From the NCBI RefSeq assembly GCF_000512205.2, contig NZ_CP011450.1:124001-188000 (forward strand): a stretch of DNA of 64,000 bases. Direction: 5' to 3'. The stretch is from Sphingomonas sanxanigenens DSM 19645 = NX02 (GTDB lineage: Bacteria; Pseudomonadota; Alphaproteobacteria; Sphingomonadales; Sphingomonadaceae). The notes beneath the pieces were generated by a model. The model was given only the letters and a program-made list of their open reading frames with translations. It was not told the DNA's origin and made no database searches. Made by a program: the position numbers and the translations under genes. This document shows positions 60,593-64,000 of the stretch, piece by piece (position 1 is the first letter of the stretch; each line of letters opens with the position of its first letter).

Positions 60593-60955
60593 TCAGTTCT
60601 TGCGAAGCTCGACGATGTCGTGCTTGGCAGGCGTACCGTCGGCGACGGACACATGCGCGAAGTGATCATCGAAGATATGATCGATCGTCACATGGCCGAC
60701 GAGCTGGCGGTGATAGGTCGGCGCCACGCCCTTGGGCGGACCCGGATGGGTCACGACGCGATAGACCTCGAGCTTCTGGCCGACCTCGGCGCCATCGGCC
60801 TTGCCGATGCAGACGACCGTGCCGTTGCTGCCCGTGTCGACGATCGAGCCGCGCATGAACAAGCTGTGCCCGATGCCCTGGGCCATAGCGGGGACGGCAG
60901 CAAGCATCGAAATGCCGGCAAGCCCGACCATGAGAGTTTTTCTGACCATATTCAC
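60593..60955 (-). CDS. Exported small protein of unknown function, copy 2
   Basis: A 120-residue exported paralogue of the protein at 51835-52164: signal to AMA, QGIGHSLFMRGSIV, GTVVCIGKADGAEVGQKLEV Y, a 9-residue insert, QLVGHVTIDHIFDDHFAHVS V. Same unknown family. ATG two codons later is possible. Confidence 0.65.
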   Translation of the reverse strand: MNMVRKTLMVGLAGISMLAAVPAMAQGIGHSLFMRGSIVDTGSNGTVVCIGKADGAEVGQKLEVYRVVTHPGPPKGVAPTYHRQLVGHVTIDHIFDDHFAHVSVADGTPAKHDIVELRKN

Positions 60956-61045
60956 CTCCTTGGATGGTAAGCCACCGCCCGGACCTGCCGGGGGGAAGAG
61001 CGTCTCTTCAGGCTTGGGACTACGGTCCCGGGTCCAGCCTCGATA

Positions 61046-61053
61046 TACGTAGA
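61046..61053 (-). promoter_or_regulatory. Shared island motif upstream of copy 2
   Basis: On the minus strand CTGCGG-N4-TACGTATA, about 95 nt upstream of the 60955 start. Next to it a GGGAC-TACG-GTCCC palindrome (61016-61029) recalls the GGACC MerR site. Confidence 0.45.
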
Positions 61054-61191
61054 GGCCGCAGCCGGTCTTCTTCCCCGGGCCAGATCTTTATTGACGCGGA
61101 GTTGACGGAATCAGCCGTCAGCACTTCAAAACCCGCGCGGCGCGAGACTTTGGTTGGCTGCGCCAGCGAAACCCGCTAGATATCGAGGCTC

Positions 61192-61554
61192 GTGAAACGC
61201 CTGCTCGCCCTTCTGCTCGTCATCGGAGCGCTGTCCGGTCTCTTCGGAGCCCAGATGGCGGCCGCGCACAGCGTGCCGCAGGCGGCAGGCGCGCCGCTGG
61301 CCAAGGGCATGGATGCAGACTGCATGGCAATGATGGCCAAGCAGCAGCCTGCGCCCAGCGAAAAGCCCTGCAAGGGCCTGACGCTCGATTGCATCGCCGC
61401 GATGGGGTGCGTGATCCCGCTGGTCGCAGCGGACCTGGCAGGCGGCGTTGCGCCTGCGCGTCTCTACGACGCGCCCAGCTTCTGGACGACCGACACGATA
61501 TTGACCGGCAAGGCGGTTGCGCCCGAGCCGGATCCTCCCACCAGCCTTGCCTGA
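61192..61554 (+). CDS. Small exported Cys/Met protein ahead of CusC
   Basis: A 120-residue protein: signal peptide to AAA, then AHSVPQAAGAPLAKGMDADC MAMMAKQQ, CKGLTLDCIAAMGC. Four Cys and several Met in the mature part. No family named; recurring in this place before CusC-type genes, from memory. Confidence 0.55.
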   Translation: MKRLLALLLVIGALSGLFGAQMAAAHSVPQAAGAPLAKGMDADCMAMMAKQQPAPSEKPCKGLTLDCIAAMGCVIPLVAADLAGGVAPARLYDAPSFWTTDTILTGKAVAPEPDPPTSLA

Positions 61555-61631
61555 TTGAACGAGCACGGGCTGCGCGCATCGATCGATGCGTGCGCGCCCG
61601 GTTTCCTTCTTTTCAGTCAAAGGTTTTCGTG

Positions 61632-61889
61632 ATGATCAAACTGCTTCCGGCCGCCCTTGTGGCGGCCCTCAGTCTCGCCGCGCCTGCGCTTGCAACCGAC
61701 GCGAGCCGCACGCCGCAAGGCCATTGGGAATGGCGGTCGGCGCCGCAATATGGTCCGCGGGCGACTGGCCCTGCGCGTGTCCGCATATGGGTGCCCGACA
61801 GCCGGGACATGGCCAGCTGCGATTGCGCGATGATGCAGGCAAGCGCCGCCGACTGCATGCGCGGCGCAGTCAGGTCGGACAAGGGCTAA
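61632..61889 (+). CDS. Small exported protein ahead of CusC
   Basis: An 85-residue protein from the ATG at 61632: signal peptide to ALA, then TDASRTPQGHWEWRSAPQYG, RVRIWVPDSRDMASCDCAMM. The DMASCDCAMM stretch may bind metal. Unknown family. Confidence 0.5.
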   Translation: MIKLLPAALVAALSLAAPALATDASRTPQGHWEWRSAPQYGPRATGPARVRIWVPDSRDMASCDCAMMQASAADCMRGAVRSDKG

Positions 61890-61952
61890 ACCCGCTCCGG
61901 AGCGGCGCGTCACATCTTGGCGCGCCGCCTCTGTCATGAGGGGATGATATCC

Positions 61953-63215
61953 ATGATCATGATGCCGAGGCGCGCTGTGCGACGCCTGTTGCTCTCTATC
62001 GGTGCGACGCTTGCGAGCGCCTGGGCCGTGCCGGTGTCGGCCGGCCCGCTCACCTACGAGCAGGCAGTGAGGCTCGCTGCCGCCAACGCGCCAAGCCTCA
62101 AGGCGCGCGCGGCGGCGACAGCCGGCGCCCGCTCTTCGGCGGTCGCGGCCGATCGCCTGCCCGATCCGACGCTCGACCTGGGCCTGCAGAACTTCCCGGT
62201 GAGCGGCCCCAATGCCGGCAGCTTCACGCGCGACGATTTCACTATGGCGACGATCGGGTTCAGCCAGACCTTCCCCAATCTCGCCAAGCGCCATGCACGC
62301 GCCGCGCGCGCCGCGGCCGATATCGGTATCGCCGAGGCGGGCGAGCTGGTCGAAGGCCGCAACGTGCGGCTCGAGACCGCCCTCGCCTGGGTCGATCTCT
62401 ATTATGGAGAACGCCGGCTCCGGCAGCTCGACCTGCTCGATGCCAGCCTCGACGACCTGCAGAAGACCGTGACCGCACGCCTGGCGTCGGGCAGCGCGCG
62501 CCCGAGCCAGGCGCTCGAGCCCGACCAGCTCCGCGCCGCCATCGCCGATCGCCGCGCCGAGATGGCTGCGGTGGTGGCGCAGGCGCGGGCCCGGCTCGCG
62601 CGCTATACCGGCGACCCCGACCCGCAGGCGACGGGCGACCCGCCGATGCTCGATGTCGATCCGATCCGGCTGCGGGCCGGGATCGATGCGCTTCCCGCCC
62701 TGCGCGCGCAGGACGCGCGGATCGCAGTCGCCGAAGCGGACGTGCGTCTCGCGCGCGCCGACAAGCGCCCCGACTGGAAGGTCGGCGTCACCTATGGCCG
62801 GCGCGATCCCATGTACGGCGACATGGCCTCGGTCGGCGTGTCGATCGACCTGCCGCTGTTCGCCGGCAAGCGCCAGAACCCCAGGATCGCTGCAAGCGAG
62901 AGCCTTGCGCAAGGGGGTCGGTTCGACCGCGAGGCGATCCGCCGCGAGCTGGTGGCGCAGCTCGACGCCGATCTCGCAGACCATGCCATGCATCTCTCCC
63001 GGTTGCGCAATGCCCGCGAGACGCTGGTGCCACTCGCCAGGCACCGCGCCGAGCTCGACCGCGACAGCTATGGCGCCGGCAAGCTCGACCTTGGCGCCGC
63101 GCTGCTCACGACGCTCGGGCTCGCGGAGGCCGAGGTCGAGGCGCTCAACCGCGAAGCCGACGTCGCGCGCGACGCGGTCCGCATCACTATCACCTATGGG
63201 GAGGAGCGGCCATGA
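61953..63215 (+). CDS. TolC/CusC-like outer-membrane efflux protein
   Basis: A 420-residue protein from the ATG at 61953 (GAGGGG 10 nt upstream; ATG at 61944 possible). Signal peptide and two outer-membrane-factor repeats: LTYEQAVRLAAANAPSLKAR, ALAWVDLYYGERRLRQL, and PDWKVGVTYGRRDPMYGDM ASVGVSIDLPLFAGKRQ. CusC/CzcC branch. ATGA overlap with the next gene. Confidence 0.85.
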   Translation: MIMMPRRAVRRLLLSIGATLASAWAVPVSAGPLTYEQAVRLAAANAPSLKARAAATAGARSSAVAADRLPDPTLDLGLQNFPVSGPNAGSFTRDDFTMATIGFSQTFPNLAKRHARAARAAADIGIAEAGELVEGRNVRLETALAWVDLYYGERRLRQLDLLDASLDDLQKTVTARLASGSARPSQALEPDQLRAAIADRRAEMAAVVAQARARLARYTGDPDPQATGDPPMLDVDPIRLRAGIDALPALRAQDARIAVAEADVRLARADKRPDWKVGVTYGRRDPMYGDMASVGVSIDLPLFAGKRQNPRIAASESLAQGGRFDREAIRRELVAQLDADLADHAMHLSRLRNARETLVPLARHRAELDRDSYGAGKLDLGAALLTTLGLAEAEVEALNREADVARDAVRITITYGEERP

Positions 63216-64000
63216 CGCTCGATAAATCCGCGCTGCGCTGGGGCGCATCGATCCTGGCTGTCGCGCTGCTGGCCGGCGGCACAGGCTATTGGGCTGGCCA
63301 TCGCCAGGCACCGCAATCGGAGGCGACCACGCCCGCCGGGGCAGGCAAAGTCCTTTACTGGTACGATCCGATGTTCCCCAACCAGAAGTTCGACAAGCCC
63401 GGCAAGTCGCCCTTCATGGATATGCAGCTCGTGCCGCGATACGCGGACGGAGGAAGCGCCGGCGCGGCCCCCACGGTCGCCGTCGATCCCGCCGCGCGGC
63501 AGAGCCTGGGATTGCGGGTCGTCGCGGCGAAGATGGGCAGCCTTGCCTCGGCCCTCGAGGTCACCGGCACGATCGACTTCAACCAGCGCGACGTCGCCGT
63601 CATCCAGGCGCGTTCGGGCGGGTTCGTGAGCCGCGTCTATGCGCGAGCGCCCGGGGACGTGGTCCGCGCCGGCGCGCCGATCGCGGACCTGCTCCTGCCC
63701 GAATGGGGCGGCGCGCAGACCGAATATCTGAGCGTCAGGCGGCTCGGCAAGCCCGACCTCACCGCGGCCGCGCGCCAGCGACTGCGGCTGATGGGCATGT
63801 CCGACGGCCTCATCGCCAGCGTCGAGCGGAGCGGACGCCCGAACGGCGTGGTGACGATCACGACGCCGATCTCGGGCACGATCCAGACGCTCGACGCCCG
63901 TGCCGGCGTGACGCTCGCCATGGGCCAGACGCTCGCCCAGGTAAGCGGGCTCGGCACCGTCTGGCTCAATGCCGCGGTGCCCGAAGCGCGCGCGGGCGAT
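63212..64000 (+). CDS. CusB-like membrane-fusion protein (cut by window edge)
   Basis: The first 263 residues of an RND periplasmic adaptor: N-terminal anchor, heavy-metal domain YWYDPMFPNQKFDKPGKSPF MDMQLVPRYAD, then hairpin/lipoyl parts (VIQARSGGFVSRVYARAPGD VV). The CusB Met-containing start points to Cu(I)/Ag(I). The gene continues past 64000, presumably into a CusA-type pump. Confidence 0.88.
   Translation, partial: MTLDKSALRWGASILAVALLAGGTGYWAGHRQAPQSEATTPAGAGKVLYWYDPMFPNQKFDKPGKSPFMDMQLVPRYADGGSAGAAPTVAVDPAARQSLGLRVVAAKMGSLASALEVTGTIDFNQRDVAVIQARSGGFVSRVYARAPGDVVRAGAPIADLLLPEWGGAQTEYLSVRRLGKPDLTAAARQRLRLMGMSDGLIASVERSGRPNGVVTITTPISGTIQTLDARAGVTLAMGQTLAQVSGLGTVWLNAAVPEARAGD

Noticed and set aside
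1-64000. CRISPR arrays, rRNA and tRNA genes
   Set aside because: I saw no regularly spaced repeats and no tRNA or rRNA-like stretch while reading; a tRNA scan was not possible.

Overview
The window looks like chromosomal or megaplasmid DNA of a sphingomonad-type alphaproteobacterium. The evidence is high GC, dense minus- and plus-strand operons with 1-17 nt gene overlaps, a large TonB receptor next to PepSY proteins, FixL/FixJ, HmrR-like MerR regulators and CopA/CopB copper proteins. No rRNA, tRNA or CRISPR array was seen. Much of the window is accessory: two defence-type loci on the left, several decayed genes at junctions, and a very large copper-resistance island from about 22.9 kb to the right edge.

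1-12.9 kb, defence/mobile region. A Hachiman system lies on the minus strand (hamA 5401-6225, hamB 1893-5417) with one unknown gene downstream. A recombination scar follows, where the 3' halves of an HtrA-type protease and a flavin monooxygenase meet head to head (6354-7497). Next is a tightly coupled four-gene minus-strand operon (11716 to 7724): a two-module winged-helix-like protein, a TIR-domain protein whose C-terminal half resembles that protein, a tyrosine recombinase and an AlbA_2/Schlafen-type protein. This is the best candidate here for an undescribed defence system. A perfect palindrome separates it from a divergent, island-type gene and a DUF1173 remnant.

12.9-23.7 kb. Small membrane genes, a decayed cytochrome c/PepSY pair, a DUF2933/methyltransferase pair, and a metallo-hydrolase / thymidine phosphorylase / PRPP synthetase operon that looks like stress-linked nucleotide salvage. 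Two Hsp20 chaperones and an orphan FixJ-like regulator follow.

23.7-64 kb, copper island. Its parts are: an HmrR-like regulator with a P1B ATPase; copCD; a CnrYXH-like sigma/anti-sigma/sensor operon; copAB with a DUF305 protein; a haem-PAS FixL, FixJ and a third receiver; a TonB receptor with two PepSY proteins under a HutC-like repressor; an aldehyde/alcohol dehydrogenase, copA2, copB2, MFS and DUF411 cluster; Met/His-rich exported proteins; a MerR-led operon encoding an NAD(P)H-flavin/2Fe-2S protein, a di-haem b membrane protein, a seven-haem cytochrome c, a DUF1622 protein and a many-cysteine copper-storage protein; and the start of a CusCB efflux operon cut by the window edge.

Three regulatory layers can be read directly. 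Five promoters share AGGG-N13-nTGCGTATn; they precede copC, the sigma operon, copAB, the TonB receptor and DUF411, and are probably served by the local ECF sigma factor. A second motif, roughly CTkCGs-N4-TACkTATA, precedes five or six other island genes. MerR-type sites precede the ATPase, the redox operon and the orphan FixJ gene. All functional statements are from reading sequence and family knowledge; no search was run.
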